Positions 55,023 through 64,000 of a stretch of DNA of 64,000 nt are shown here, piece after piece. The notes beneath the pieces are model-generated. The model saw nothing but the letters and a program-made list of their open reading frames with translations, ran no database searches and had not been told where the DNA came from. Each line of letters begins with the position of its first letter. Position 1 is the first letter of the stretch. The stretch is from an uncultured Hymenobacter sp. (GTDB lineage Bacteria > Bacteroidota > Bacteroidia > Cytophagales > Hymenobacteraceae): positions 1-64,000 of the forward strand of contig CAJYPK010000011.1 of assembly GCA_913776615.1 (NCBI GenBank), read 5' to 3'. The position numbers and the translations under genes are program-made.

Positions 55023-58000
55023 ATGAGTACTTCTTTATCAATTCGAAGCTGGTGCGGCGCGCTGCTGCTCAGCCCCGCGGTGGCCCTGGCGCCGGTGCCG
55101 GCGGCGGCCGCTGGTGCCCCCACGGCTACGCTGCGCCCGGTCGAGGTGACGGTGCAAGGTATCGTAACCGACGAACAAGGCAACCCGCTGCCCGGGGCCA
55201 CCATCGTGCTCAAGGGCAGCGCGGGTGTGGGCGTGAGCTCGGGGGCCGACGGCAAATTTGCACTCACGGTGCCGACCGGCACCGAAACGCTGGTGATTTC
55301 GTCCATCGGCTACGTTGCGCAGGAGCTGAGCCTAAACGGGCGCACGAGCCTCACGATTCAGCTCGTGACCGACAACAAGGCCCTCGACGAAGTCGTGGTG
55401 GTGGGCTACGGCACCCAGAAGCGCTCGGACCTGACCGGCGCGGTAGGTAGCGTAAAGGCCGCCGAGCTCGTGGAGCGCCCCGTCGTGAACGTCGCGCAGG
55501 GCCTGCAAGGCAAAGTGCCCGGCGTGGACGTGTCGCTGAATTCGGGGCAGCCGGGCGCCGCGCCCGTTATCCGGGTGCGGGGCTACTCGTCGATCAATGC
55601 CGGCAATACCCCGCTCTACGTGGTGGACGGCGTATTCTGGGAGCAGGGCATTACGACGCTCAACCCCAATGACATTGAGAGCCTGGAAGTGCTCAAAGAC
55701 GCGTCGGCCACGGCTATTTACGGGGCGCGCGGCAGCAGCGGGGTGATCATTATCACGACCAAGCGCGGGCGCAAGGGCAGCCAGGTGGCGTACGATAATT
55801 ACGTGAGCATTAGCAAAATGGCGCGTAAGCTCGACCTGCTCAACGCCCGCGACTTCCTGGCCCTCGAAGACCTGGGCTACCAGAACGTGCAAAAGTTTGA
55901 CCCCGCCGGCTGGGCGGCGGGCAAGTACGTCAACAAAGACCCCCGCCTCAAGCGCCGCGCCCTGGCTAATGCCAACAGCGCCACGCGCCTGTTCGACGAC
56001 AACCTGAACCCGCTCTACGACGTGGACTGGCAGGATGAGGTGACGCAAACCGCCGTGGCCCAGAGCCACAACCTGGCCTTTTCGGGGGGCAGCGACCAGA
56101 CTACGTTTGGCTTGTTTCTGAACTACACCAACGCGCAGGGCATCATCCGCGAAACTTATCAAAAGCGCTACTCGGGCCGCCTGACGGTTGATAACCAAGT
56201 GAAAACCTGGCTGAAAGTGGGCGCCACGCTCAACTACAGCAACATCGAGGATAAGATCGGCAACAACTTCGTGGGGGGGAATAACATCCCGCGTATGATG
56301 ATCGAGATGATTCCCATCGTCCCGATTCAGTATCCCAACGGTACCTACGGCAAGCGCCAGGACTACCCCGACATGGAAGGCGGCGACAACCCCGTGGCCC
56401 TGACGCGCGAAGACGTAAACCTGACGCGCAACCAAGTGTTTGCGGGCAACATCTACGCCAACCTCATCTTCTCGCCGAGCCTGAATTTTCGCTCGGTGTT
56501 CGGCGCCAACATCAGCTCGCAGTTCAACCCGAGCTACGAGAGCAACCTGGTGCAGCTGCGCGCCGGCACCCAAAACCTGGCCGGCATCGGTGCCTACGAC
56601 GGCAAAAGCCTGCAATGGCAAAACTACCTGACTTTTAACAAGGTAATCGCCCAAGACCACGTCCTGAACGTGGTGGCTGGGGTAGATATGCAACGGTTTC
56701 AAAGCAACGGGTTCTACTCCGAAACCCAGGGGCTTTCCGATAATGCCTACCTGTTCTACAACCTCGGGGCGGGCGCGACGCCCCAGGTGCCGGGGACGTT
56801 CAACGGGGCAGCTAACCAGTTTGACGCCAATCAGTTTCTGTCGGTCTTCGGGCGGGTCAACTACACCTACAAAGACCGCTACATCCTGACGGGTACGGCG
56901 CGGGCCGACGGCTCCTCGCGCTTTGGGACGTCCAATCAGTACGGCTTCTTTCCGTCGGGGGCCGTGGCCTGGCGCATCTCGCAGGAAGATTTCCTGAAGG
57001 ATAACTCCCTGATTTCGGACATGAAGCTGCGCTTTGGCTACGGCCAAACCGGCAACAGCAACTTCGCCAACTATCAGTCGCAGGCTCGCCTGGGAACCAA
57101 CAGCTACATTTTCAACGGCGTGCGGGTCGGGGGCACCACCATCAACACGCTGGGCAATCCCGAGCTGCGCTGGGAGCGGGCCAGCCAGTACGACCTCGGC
57201 TTCAACCTGGGCCTGCTGCAAAACCGCATCACCTTCGAGGCCGATTTGTACTCGCGCACCACTTCCGACCTGCTGCTGGCCCGCCCGGTGCCCCGGACCA
57301 GCGGCTACGGCAGCATCTTCAGCAACGTGGGCCGCGTGCGCAACCAGGGCCTGGAGCTGGCGCTGACTACGGTGAACATTCAGGGTAAGGATTTTACGTG
57401 GTCAACCAACTTCAACATCTCCTTCCTTAAAAACCGGGTGCTGGCCCTGGGACCGGCCGGCGACGATATCTACCCCGGCCCCAACTTCCTCAACGAAACC
57501 AACGTGCTGCGCATTGGCCAGCCGGTGGGCTCGCTGTTTGGCTTGGTGCGCGAGGGCACCTGGGGCACCGCCGAGGCCGACCAGGCCCTGCGCTACAACC
57601 GCCTGCCCGGCGACCTCAAGTTTCAGGACCAGAACAACGACGGGCAGATCAACGACCTCGACCGGGTCATTCTCGGCAAGACCATTCCGACGGGCTTCGG
57701 CACGCTCAGCAACACCTTCCGCTACAAGGGCTTCGACCTGCTGGTGGACGTGCAGTTCACCTACGGCAACGACGTAATGAACCTCACTCACCACTCGGCC
57801 CTCGACCGCACCGACCAGGCCAACAGCTACTCCCGCGCCTACACCGACGCCTGGACGCCCGACAACCAGAACACCATGATTGCCCAGGTGCGCCCCTCGT
57901 ACGTGTACTACGACTCGCGCATCGACTCCTACAAGGTGGAGGACGGCTCGTTTATCCGCGGGCGCAACGCGGTGCTGGGCTACAACTTTTCGAGCGGGGT

Positions 58001-58187
58001 GCTGGAGCGCCTCAAGCTGGCCCGCCTGCGGGTGTACGTGTCGGCCCAGAATTTCTTCCTGCTGACCAAGTACCGGGGCTACGACCCCGAAACCTCGACC
58101 TACGGCAACGCCTTCGCGCAGGGCATTCAGTTTTTCGACTACCCGAAGGCGCGCGTGTTCACGGCGGGCCTCAACGTAACGCTTTAA
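55023..58187 (+). CDS. SusC-type TonB-dependent glycan transporter
   Basis: Outer-membrane importer of 1054 residues from the ATG at 55023, with a signal peptide ending near PAAAAG. It has a carboxypeptidase-like domain (VQGIVTDEQGNPLPGATIVLKG), the SusC box ALDEVVVVGYGTQKRSDLTGAVGSV, a plug (RVRGYSSINAGNTPLYVVDGV, SATAIYGARGSSGVIIITTKRG) and a large barrel. The frame is open to 54885 but only adds an improbable leader. The SusD gene follows by 20 bp. The substrate is probably the oligosaccharide handled by the divergent GMC/DUF1080 genes. The spacer 54298-55022 has no gene I can support and should hold both promoters. Confidence 0.93.
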   Translation: MSTSLSIRSWCGALLLSPAVALAPVPAAAAGAPTATLRPVEVTVQGIVTDEQGNPLPGATIVLKGSAGVGVSSGADGKFALTVPTGTETLVISSIGYVAQELSLNGRTSLTIQLVTDNKALDEVVVVGYGTQKRSDLTGAVGSVKAAELVERPVVNVAQGLQGKVPGVDVSLNSGQPGAAPVIRVRGYSSINAGNTPLYVVDGVFWEQGITTLNPNDIESLEVLKDASATAIYGARGSSGVIIITTKRGRKGSQVAYDNYVSISKMARKLDLLNARDFLALEDLGYQNVQKFDPAGWAAGKYVNKDPRLKRRALANANSATRLFDDNLNPLYDVDWQDEVTQTAVAQSHNLAFSGGSDQTTFGLFLNYTNAQGIIRETYQKRYSGRLTVDNQVKTWLKVGATLNYSNIEDKIGNNFVGGNNIPRMMIEMIPIVPIQYPNGTYGKRQDYPDMEGGDNPVALTREDVNLTRNQVFAGNIYANLIFSPSLNFRSVFGANISSQFNPSYESNLVQLRAGTQNLAGIGAYDGKSLQWQNYLTFNKVIAQDHVLNVVAGVDMQRFQSNGFYSETQGLSDNAYLFYNLGAGATPQVPGTFNGAANQFDANQFLSVFGRVNYTYKDRYILTGTARADGSSRFGTSNQYGFFPSGAVAWRISQEDFLKDNSLISDMKLRFGYGQTGNSNFANYQSQARLGTNSYIFNGVRVGGTTINTLGNPELRWERASQYDLGFNLGLLQNRITFEADLYSRTTSDLLLARPVPRTSGYGSIFSNVGRVRNQGLELALTTVNIQGKDFTWSTNFNISFLKNRVLALGPAGDDIYPGPNFLNETNVLRIGQPVGSLFGLVREGTWGTAEADQALRYNRLPGDLKFQDQNNDGQINDLDRVILGKTIPTGFGTLSNTFRYKGFDLLVDVQFTYGNDVMNLTHHSALDRTDQANSYSRAYTDAWTPDNQNTMIAQVRPSYVYYDSRIDSYKVEDGSFIRGRNAVLGYNFSSGVLERLKLARLRVYVSAQNFFLLTKYRGYDPETSTYGNAFAQGIQFFDYPKARVFTAGLNVTL

Positions 58188-58207
58188 CTCTTCCCACCCA
58201 GCTCTTT

Positions 58208-59713
58208 ATGTTATCATTTATCCATTCCCGTGCCCGGGCCGGGGCCTTGTGCGCGGGCCTGCTGCTCGCCACTACCGGCTGCAAGGACTTCCTAAAAGAA
58301 GACAACCGCTCCTCGCTGACCCAGGACAACTACTTCGCCAACGCCACCCAGGCGCAGTCGGCCGTCGATGGCCTCTACAATCGCCTGCGGATTATGAATA
58401 CCGACGTGGGCTACGGCGAGTCCATCTGGGTCGGGCTGGAGCTGATGGCGCTGCACGCCTCTACGCTGGGGCAGAGCTTCAACAATAATCAGCTGATCAA
58501 CCAGAGCATCGACCCGGCCAATCCCTACTTCTCCAACATGTGGAACCTGGCCTACAATGGCATTGGGGCCGCCAACCTGGTGCTGACCCGCGTGCCGGCC
58601 ATCAACATGGACGAAACGCAGAAAAAGGCGCTGCTCGGCCAGGCGTACTTCGTGCGGGCCTTTTTGTATTACCACCTCGTGCGCCTCTACGGCGATGTGC
58701 CCCTGATTCTGACGCCCATCGACGGCACCAGCCCCGACCTCTACCCCGGCCGGACGCCGCAGGCCGAGGTGTACACTCGCATCATTGCCGACTTGCAGGC
58801 GGCCGAGCAGGCGGGCCTGCCGGCCGTAGACCGCACCGGGCGCATCTCGCAGGGCGCGGTGAAAGCGCTGCTGGCCAGCGTGTACCTCACGTCGGCGGGC
58901 TTCCCGCTCCAGCTTACGGCCAACTACCAGAAGGCCGCCGACAAGGCCGCCGAGCTGATTGACGCCAACCAGTACCCGCTGTTTACGAGCTACGCCTCGC
59001 TGCACAATACCACCGACAAGAACCAGGGCGAGCTTATTTTACAGGCGCAGTTTGCCTTCGGCATTGCCACCAACGCCATCAGCGCGCTGGTTATTCCCTA
59101 CTTCGCGGGGGTTTCTAAATACAACGACGAGTTTGGGGCCGTGGTGCCGACGCCGGGCTTCTACGCCACCTACGAAGCAGGCGACCTGCGCGCCCAGGAG
59201 CAGCAGTTTTACTTCTCGAAGTACCCGTCCATCAAGGACCCCAGCGTGACGGTTGATTTTAAGACGCAGGCGCTCTACAAGTACTTTCAGGTGGAAAGCG
59301 CCCGGGGCAATGGCGTGGGCGACGAAAACTGGACGCTGCTGCGGATGCCCGAGGTGATGCTCATCTACGCCGAGGCCAGCAACGAGGTCGGCGGGCCGAC
59401 TCCCAAGGCCTACGCTCAGCTCAATGCCATCCGCAGCCGGGCCAAGCTGCCCGCCCTGGCCGGCCTCAGCCAGGATGATTTTCGCAACGCGGTGTGGAAG
59501 GAGCGCTACCACGAGTTGGCCTACGAGAACAAGGCGTATTTCGACATCCAGCGCACCCGCAAAACCTACGACGTGGCCGGCAACAAGTTTGTGAATGTGG
59601 TGGGCTTCAAGGGGGAAATCGGGCCGGCCTTCCAAGCCAAATACCTGCTGTGGGGCATTCCCTCGGCCGAAATCAACAACAACAAGCAGCTGACCCAGAA
59701 CCCCGGCTGGTAG
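58208..59713 (+). CDS. SusD-family surface glycan-binding lipoprotein
   Basis: Lipoprotein of 501 residues with lipid-attachment Cys25 (LLATTGCKDFL), working as the lid of the SusC channel. RagB/SusD features are SLTQDNYFANATQAQSAVDGLYNRL, AYFVRAFLYYHLVRLYGDVPLIL, GAVKALLASVYLTS, LLRMPEVMLIYAEASNEVG and the C-terminal WGIPSAEINNN. A strong terminator follows within 23 bp, closing a two-gene operon. Confidence 0.93.
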   Translation: MLSFIHSRARAGALCAGLLLATTGCKDFLKEDNRSSLTQDNYFANATQAQSAVDGLYNRLRIMNTDVGYGESIWVGLELMALHASTLGQSFNNNQLINQSIDPANPYFSNMWNLAYNGIGAANLVLTRVPAINMDETQKKALLGQAYFVRAFLYYHLVRLYGDVPLILTPIDGTSPDLYPGRTPQAEVYTRIIADLQAAEQAGLPAVDRTGRISQGAVKALLASVYLTSAGFPLQLTANYQKAADKAAELIDANQYPLFTSYASLHNTTDKNQGELILQAQFAFGIATNAISALVIPYFAGVSKYNDEFGAVVPTPGFYATYEAGDLRAQEQQFYFSKYPSIKDPSVTVDFKTQALYKYFQVESARGNGVGDENWTLLRMPEVMLIYAEASNEVGGPTPKAYAQLNAIRSRAKLPALAGLSQDDFRNAVWKERYHELAYENKAYFDIQRTRKTYDVAGNKFVNVVGFKGEIGPAFQAKYLLWGIPSAEINNNKQLTQNPGW

Positions 59714-59735
59714 CTACGCACCAAGTAAGTACGGT

Positions 59736-59786
59736 GAGCCCCGTTGCGGCTGGCCTCGCGCCAGGTCCCCGCAACGGGGCTCTTTT
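59736..59786 (+). terminator. Intrinsic terminator of the susCD operon
   Basis: 14-bp perfect arms (GAGCCCCGTTGCGG at 59736-59749, complement at 59769-59782) are followed by TTTT. From here to 60832 no gene is seen. Positions 60270-60360 are notably AT-rich with several T runs. Confidence 0.85.
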
Positions 59787-60832
59787 GCGTAGCGATCAGC
59801 GCTTGGCCGCATCGCATAATGGCTCTGGGGTGCTGGCTCGCTAAGCGCGATCGCCCCGCCTGCGCTGGTAGCCCAATGCTGGCCATACCAGTTTTGAGCG
59901 TACTGAAGGGGGAGGGTAGGAAGATCCCTTTCGGCTTCATCGGCAGCTTGCTACCGCGGGTGAGTGGGTACACAGTCGGCGGGCTGCTTGGCTAAGCTAG
60001 GGGCGGCCCCGCTGCTTCACGCTGTGCAATTTTAAGGAAACATGAAGCTTTGATGATAACTAATTATTGTGCAAATAATTATCGGTCGTGCGTGGCCGCG
60101 TAGCCGTTTACTGTTGGTGTCGCTTCTCCAGATGAAGCTCAGCGCCAGTGGCAGCCCACCAGCCGCTTCAGCCGTGGTCACCTGCGCCCGCTAGCCCGGC
60201 GCAGCTACGCATCCCTCCTGGCTTACTTGATTTGCGATATGCTGACCTGAAAAATGCTCTAAGACCATATTTTGTAAAAATATTTTTACTACTTCTTTTA
60301 AAAAAACGCTAAGTAGTTTGTTTTACCACTTTTTTTGTTGGTAATTCGCACAACTCTCTCTCTTTCACCAGCAAGATTCGTCTTGCCTGAGGCTACGTTC
60401 CCTACCAGGATTACGTAGCAGCCTGCCACTAGCCAAGCGCTGAAGCGTAGCCAAACGGCTGCGGTTTGCCTCAGTGCTATCCGCTAGCTTCCGCCCCAGA
60501 ACTTAGTTGCGTGCCGCCCACCAGGCGAGCAATTGAATAAGTATTCTTTCCGCTTTTACTTCAATCGACCACTCCGCTTTACCTGTCGCAGCGCGCTTAG
60601 AGGAACGTATCAGCTAAGCTCGACAGTGGGAGTGCCAGCAACGGCACAGCTAGAATGAGCGGCGGCATAGAATGGTAGAGTGCAATTTTTTTAGTTGGTC
60701 TCTACCTGAAAAAAAGACTGTTGTCCTGCCTGTTTTCCGCACTGTTGGTACCAGGCCGTACCGATACGCTCTACCCTGCCTCAAGCATCTTCTTTTCCTT
60801 TTCCCTTTTCCACTTTTTCAGTCAACCAAACC

Positions 60833-62056
60833 ATGAAACACGTGCACAGATTAGTTGTGCTGGGCGGCTTCGCGTCGCTGGGACTAACCAATTGCTCTAA
60901 GCAAGAAGAGATTAGCCCGCAGTCACCGGGCTCGGCTTCGACCCAGGTGATTGCGGCTAATAACGACGTTACCAACAGCTATTTGCAAACGCTGGCCGTT
61001 GCCCTGGCCCGTATCGTGAATGCCAATCCCGCGGCCAAGCACGTGCTCCACGGGTTGGCCGACCAGCAATTTGACGGGGATTACGACATCGCCTACAGTA
61101 CGCTACTGCGGGCCTCGGTCGATGGCGTTACGTTTGAAGAGCTGCTTGCCAATGAAGGCGTTAAGACCGATCCCTTCGCCGCGGGCCTGGCCGAAGCGGC
61201 GGCGCGCCGCATCGTCGTTTCCCTGCCCGTGCTGAGCGAGCAAGCCGAAACGGTTAAATCGCTGCCCGCCACCTTCATCCCGGAGGGGATAGCCGATGCC
61301 GAACTCTCGGCCATCACCGTCTACGACGGGGCGGGTAACACGGCAACGTTTACGCCCAACCTGGCCCCGATTAGCCTCTCGGCCCAATTTGCCAGACCGG
61401 CTTCGCTGGAGGCGGGCGAAACCAGCCACCCCGAATTTCCCCTGATTGTTGTCAGCCTGGGTGAGCGCCTGGATGACAACGGCAACGTGCGGACGGAGTT
61501 TACTCCGGAATATCAAACGATTCAACTTGCGCAGGCTCAGAAGAATCAATCAGCCAACCGGGGTGGGGGACGGACCGAATATCTGCGTCGTATTCAGTGC
61601 AACGACCTGGGCGCTTTCGAGCCGTGGATTCGCGGGCAGCCCGAGTTCCGCTTATACGCCGCCACTTCGTACAACAACTCTTTCTCAACGGGTTCTCCCG
61701 TCGTCGTACCTTACAAAATTCAGGATGCGGTGCTGTTTACCGGCCGCCGCAGCTTGTTTTCCGATGGGTACGACCCTAATTATCGGTTGTTTACCTGGTC
61801 GTCCAGCTTCTCCGATTTTTACACCATGCGCTGGCTTGAGGAAGATGGCGGGGCAACGATTTCGTTTACGCTGGGCGCGACATTCAAAAAGCCATCCATC
61901 AATATCGGGGCAACTATCAATTTTGCCAAGTGGGAAGATGACGACAACGTGGGAGAAGTTCCCATCAACATAACTGACCCTAACTGGAATGATTACCCCT
62001 ACGGGCAATCTAACGGGCAGAGTCTGTTTATGGTAACGCTGGAGTCTCGGCAATAA
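60833..62056 (+). CDS. Hypothetical lipoprotein (407 aa)
   Basis: Predicted exported lipoprotein. MKHVHRLVVLGGFASLGLTNC has an unusual lipobox (LTNC) with Cys21. Residues 40-110 look helical (YLQTLAVALARIVNANPAAKHVLHGLADQQFDGDYDIAYSTLL). Around 160-190 a beta region mentions AITVYDGAGNTATFTPN. The C-terminal half (FEPWIRGQPEFRLYAAT, GDDG-like DNVGEVPINITDPNW) is beta-rich and ends without a sorting domain. I do not recognise the family. It is followed after 84 bp by the protease-like gene, so the two may be cotranscribed, though a hairpin lies between. Confidence 0.7.
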   Translation: MKHVHRLVVLGGFASLGLTNCSKQEEISPQSPGSASTQVIAANNDVTNSYLQTLAVALARIVNANPAAKHVLHGLADQQFDGDYDIAYSTLLRASVDGVTFEELLANEGVKTDPFAAGLAEAAARRIVVSLPVLSEQAETVKSLPATFIPEGIADAELSAITVYDGAGNTATFTPNLAPISLSAQFARPASLEAGETSHPEFPLIVVSLGERLDDNGNVRTEFTPEYQTIQLAQAQKNQSANRGGGRTEYLRRIQCNDLGAFEPWIRGQPEFRLYAATSYNNSFSTGSPVVVPYKIQDAVLFTGRRSLFSDGYDPNYRLFTWSSSFSDFYTMRWLEEDGGATISFTLGATFKKPSINIGATINFAKWEDDDNVGEVPINITDPNWNDYPYGQSNGQSLFMVTLESRQ

Positions 62057-62063
62057 GTCATCG

Positions 62064-62100
62064 CCATCCCGGGGCCAGGCCCTGGCCTACCCCGGGATGG
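62064..62100 (+). terminator. Hairpin between the lipoprotein and protease-like genes
   Basis: 11-bp perfect arms (CCATCCCGGGG and complement) with an inner CCAGG/CCTGG stem lie 8 bp after the stop. There is no T run, so termination may be partial. Confidence 0.55.
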
Positions 62101-62140
62101 TCAGCTGCTGATTCTATCTCGCCTCCTTTATTTCCACAAC

Positions 62141-63595
62141 ATGCCATCTTTTTACCGCTGCTTTCAAAAGCTAGCTACCATTCTGCTGCTTTCGGGCCTG
62201 AGCTTATTTTCGGCCGTCGCCCAAAAAAATAGCGACTCCGAAACCCTCATCATTGGGGGCCAAACCGTGCCCATCAGCCAGGTTCCGTGGCAGGTGGCGC
62301 TTAAATCTACCCAGTCCACCGGTACTGGCTCAGACCACATTGGGGGCGGCTCCATCATTGCGCCCGCCTGGGTTCTGACCTCGGCCAGTGCACTCGTTAA
62401 CGAAACGGCGGCCACCCTGCGCATCCGGGCGGGTTCGGCCGACCAAACTACTGGTGGGCAACTGGTGCAGGTAAGTCAAATCATTCGCCACCCCAGCTAC
62501 AACCCCGCCACCCTCGACAATGATATTGCCCTGGTGCAGCTGGCCAGCCCGCTCACGTTTAACGCGAACGTGCAAGCTATTGCGTACGCCACGAGCAGCA
62601 ACTTACCCGCCACTGCCCTGCAGCCCGGTAATTCCGCCCAGCTGACGGGGTGGGGGGCAACGACGGCCGGCTCCTATGCCATCACGACGCAGCTCAACCG
62701 GGTGACGATGGCTTTGATTACCAATCAGGATGCTAATCAGCGTAATGCGGTAAATCCTCCCTTCCCGGGGCCGAGCATTCCGCCAGTTACCGCGAATATG
62801 TTTGCCGTCTACGAAGCCGGCAAGGGTACGGGCAGCTTCGATGGTGGGGGGCCGGTGGTCGTCTTCCCGCAGGGAGTACCCGTGCTGGCGGGCTGCTCTA
62901 GCTGGAGCCGCACGCCGCAAGATCAGTACCCCAGTATTTGCACGCGGGTGCAGAACTACCAGCAGTGGATCAGCAGCTACCTGCCCGGTCCGCTTACCGT
63001 TTCGATGGATGCTCGCGTCACCCCGCAGCTCGACGATGCCTACGCGGTCACCTTCACGGCTACCGTTACGGGAGGCAGCGGCACCTATTCCTACGCGTGG
63101 GAAGTAGATCGCAACAATGGCCTGGGCTACCAGCCCATCAACAATAATGCGAGTACGTACCGGGTGACTATCATGACGGGGCAGAGCATTTGCGTCCGGG
63201 TAACGGCCTCAACGAGCACGCAAACGGGCAACTCCATCGCGTGCGCTACGCCCGACGGCGGCGGCCCACTTTCGCGTTCGGCCGCGCCCGAGTCAGCCCC
63301 CGCTAAGGCCGAGTCGGAAGCGCTCACCAGCGCCGCTTATCCCAATCCCGCGTCGGCTTATCTGGACGTGCGCCTGTTGTACCCCCAGCCAGTGGGTAAG
63401 GGAGCGGCCCAGCCGCCGCTCGCCGCCCCGGCTCGCCTAAGTTTATACAATGCGCAGGGTGGGCTAGTATATGCTGCCACAACCAGCGACGAGCACCACC
63501 GGGTAGATACCAGCCAGCTGCCCACCGGAATCTATTACCTGCGACTTACGCAAAACGACAAAGTGACCACCGAGCGCGTGGTCATCGAGCGCTAG
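62141..63595 (+). CDS. Trypsin-fold pseudoprotease with T9SS sorting tail
   Basis: Secreted protein of 484 residues: a signal peptide (ending near SAVAQ), then a trypsin domain starting at IIGGQTVPISQVPWQVAL (37-54). The usual LTAAHC is LTSASA, so the catalytic His is Ser83. Asp128 is kept in NDIALVQL. The GDSGGP loop reads FDGGGP, so the catalytic Ser is Gly235. Two of three catalytic residues are therefore missing. An Ig-like/PKD domain spans about 285-380. The C-terminus (YPNPASAYLDVRLL, LYNAQGGLVYA, LPTGIYYLRLTQNDKVTTERVVIE) is a type A T9SS sorting domain. A binding or inhibitory role is more likely than proteolysis. Confidence 0.85.
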   Translation: MPSFYRCFQKLATILLLSGLSLFSAVAQKNSDSETLIIGGQTVPISQVPWQVALKSTQSTGTGSDHIGGGSIIAPAWVLTSASALVNETAATLRIRAGSADQTTGGQLVQVSQIIRHPSYNPATLDNDIALVQLASPLTFNANVQAIAYATSSNLPATALQPGNSAQLTGWGATTAGSYAITTQLNRVTMALITNQDANQRNAVNPPFPGPSIPPVTANMFAVYEAGKGTGSFDGGGPVVVFPQGVPVLAGCSSWSRTPQDQYPSICTRVQNYQQWISSYLPGPLTVSMDARVTPQLDDAYAVTFTATVTGGSGTYSYAWEVDRNNGLGYQPINNNASTYRVTIMTGQSICVRVTASTSTQTGNSIACATPDGGGPLSRSAAPESAPAKAESEALTSAAYPNPASAYLDVRLLYPQPVGKGAAQPPLAAPARLSLYNAQGGLVYAATTSDEHHRVDTSQLPTGIYYLRLTQNDKVTTERVVIER

Positions 63596-63641
63596 TGCGC
63601 AGCCGGCCGCAGGTAGTCTGGCTGTTGGACGGCGAGCGCCG

Positions 63642-63685
63642 GGGCCACCTGGCCGGGGTAAATTCTTGCCCCAGCCAGGTGGCCC
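63642..63685 (+). terminator. Terminator after the pseudoprotease gene
   Basis: 12-bp perfect arms (GGGCCACCTGGC and complement) with inner GGGG/CCCC pairing are followed by TTGCGTTGTTT, 46 bp after the stop. Confidence 0.7.
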
Positions 63686-63696
63686 TTGCGTTGTTT

Positions 63697-63924
63697 CTTA
63701 GAAGTTAGTTTCAAGTAGAAAAATCAGTCTTGGATACTTAGGTAAAAAATTGATTTAAAGGTATTTAGTAAGTTATTTGCGTTAACTGCCTCATCTGTCA
63801 TTGCGAGCGCAGCGAAGCAATCGCACCTGTTCAGCTTAGTCAGTGGGGTGCGATTGCTTCGCTGCGCTCGCAATGACAGGCAGCTTTCAAGGGTTGGCAA
63901 TAACTTAATTAAACAGCTTCTAAG
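63697..63924. mobile_element. MITE-like element, copy C
   Basis: 33-bp perfect core arms (63795-63827 and 63847-63879, starting CTGTCATTGCGAGCGCAGCG) sit within weaker outer ends CTTAGAAG (63697) and TAAACAGCTTCTAAG (63910). The outer sequence matches copy B at 47031-47186. Confidence 0.65.
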
Positions 63925-63941
63925 AGTAGCAGCGGCTGGCA

Positions 63942-64000
63942 CTACGGCGCATCGCCAGCCAGCCCGGCCATGTAAGTCGCCATCTCGCGGGCGTTTTGGT
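63942..64000 (-). CDS. Possible 3' end of a minus-strand gene
   Basis: Reading leftward from the window edge gives QNAREMATYMAGLAGDAP followed by TAG at 63944-63942. Codon use is GC-rich at third positions. Only 18 residues are visible, so no function can be given, and the frame may be chance. Confidence 0.3.
   Translation of the reverse strand, partial: QNAREMATYMAGLAGDAP

Noticed and set aside
55332..57221. 629-codon minus-strand open frame inside susC
   Set aside because: Antisense shadow of the SusC gene with no domain signature.
63724..63942. 72-codon minus-strand frame
   Set aside because: It is encoded largely by the MITE repeat (SLRAQRSN and CDCFAALAMTD are translations of the repeat arms).

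Overview
This is GC-rich DNA from a Bacteroidota bacterium. A Hymenobacter-like member of the Cytophagales is the best guess. The signs are SusC/SusD and other TonB-linked outer-membrane proteins, type IX secretion sorting domains, a GLPGLI-like protein, a TAnnTTTG-type promoter element, and few Shine-Dalgarno sequences. The genus is inferred from these traits and was not tested.

Layout. 0.3-6.5 kb: a histidine kinase/response regulator pair, divergent from a small secreted protein and a TonB-type beta-barrel. 6.7-19.7 kb: exported hydrolases (an S41-like protease, two GH127/GH146-type arabinofuranosidase-like enzymes around an S9 peptidase) and a plug-only, barrel-less envelope protein. 19.9-24.1 kb: a probable RiPP-type locus with a small ORF, a VioB-like ferritin-fold protein, a 13-cysteine precursor-like protein, a DUF692/MNIO enzyme and its DUF2063 partner. 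This is the strongest candidate for an undescribed system. 24.5-28.4 kb: a class 3 lipase and a T9SS type B surface protein.

28.5-37.7 kb: an AraC/PchR-like regulator divergent from a five-gene hydroxamate siderophore operon (NIS synthetase fused to a GNAT acyltransferase, amine N-hydroxylase, MFS exporter, second NIS synthetase, membrane acyltransferase). A perfect palindrome of iron-box type lies between them. 38.3-44.1 kb: a complete trans-4-hydroxy-L-proline to 2-oxoglutarate pathway with its AraC regulator and a candidate 21-bp-spaced direct-repeat operator. 44.2-46.6 kb: pyrB-pyrC with a terminator-like hairpin in the leader.

46.9-51.1 kb: a full plasmid-type maintenance module made of ParA, a small ParG/ParB-like protein, a Rep_3 initiator, ten iterons and an AT-rich tract. 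It is bracketed by unusual arrays in which CTAG recurs every 9 bp. The window is therefore either part of a large plasmid or chromid, or a chromosome carrying an integrated replicon. 51.2-59.8 kb: a SusCD locus paired with a GMC oxidoreductase, its subunit-3-like partner and a DUF1080 3-keto-glycoside hydrolase. 60.8-63.6 kb: an unknown lipoprotein and a trypsin-fold protein that has lost its catalytic His and Ser but keeps a T9SS sorting tail. A gene may run off the right end on the minus strand.

Two families of short non-coding repeats recur: a CTCCCC...GGTGAGGC REP-like hairpin (four copies) and a TCATTGCGAGCGCAGCGAAGC inverted-repeat MITE (three clear copies and one decayed). All functions are read from sequence motifs. 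No database search was run.
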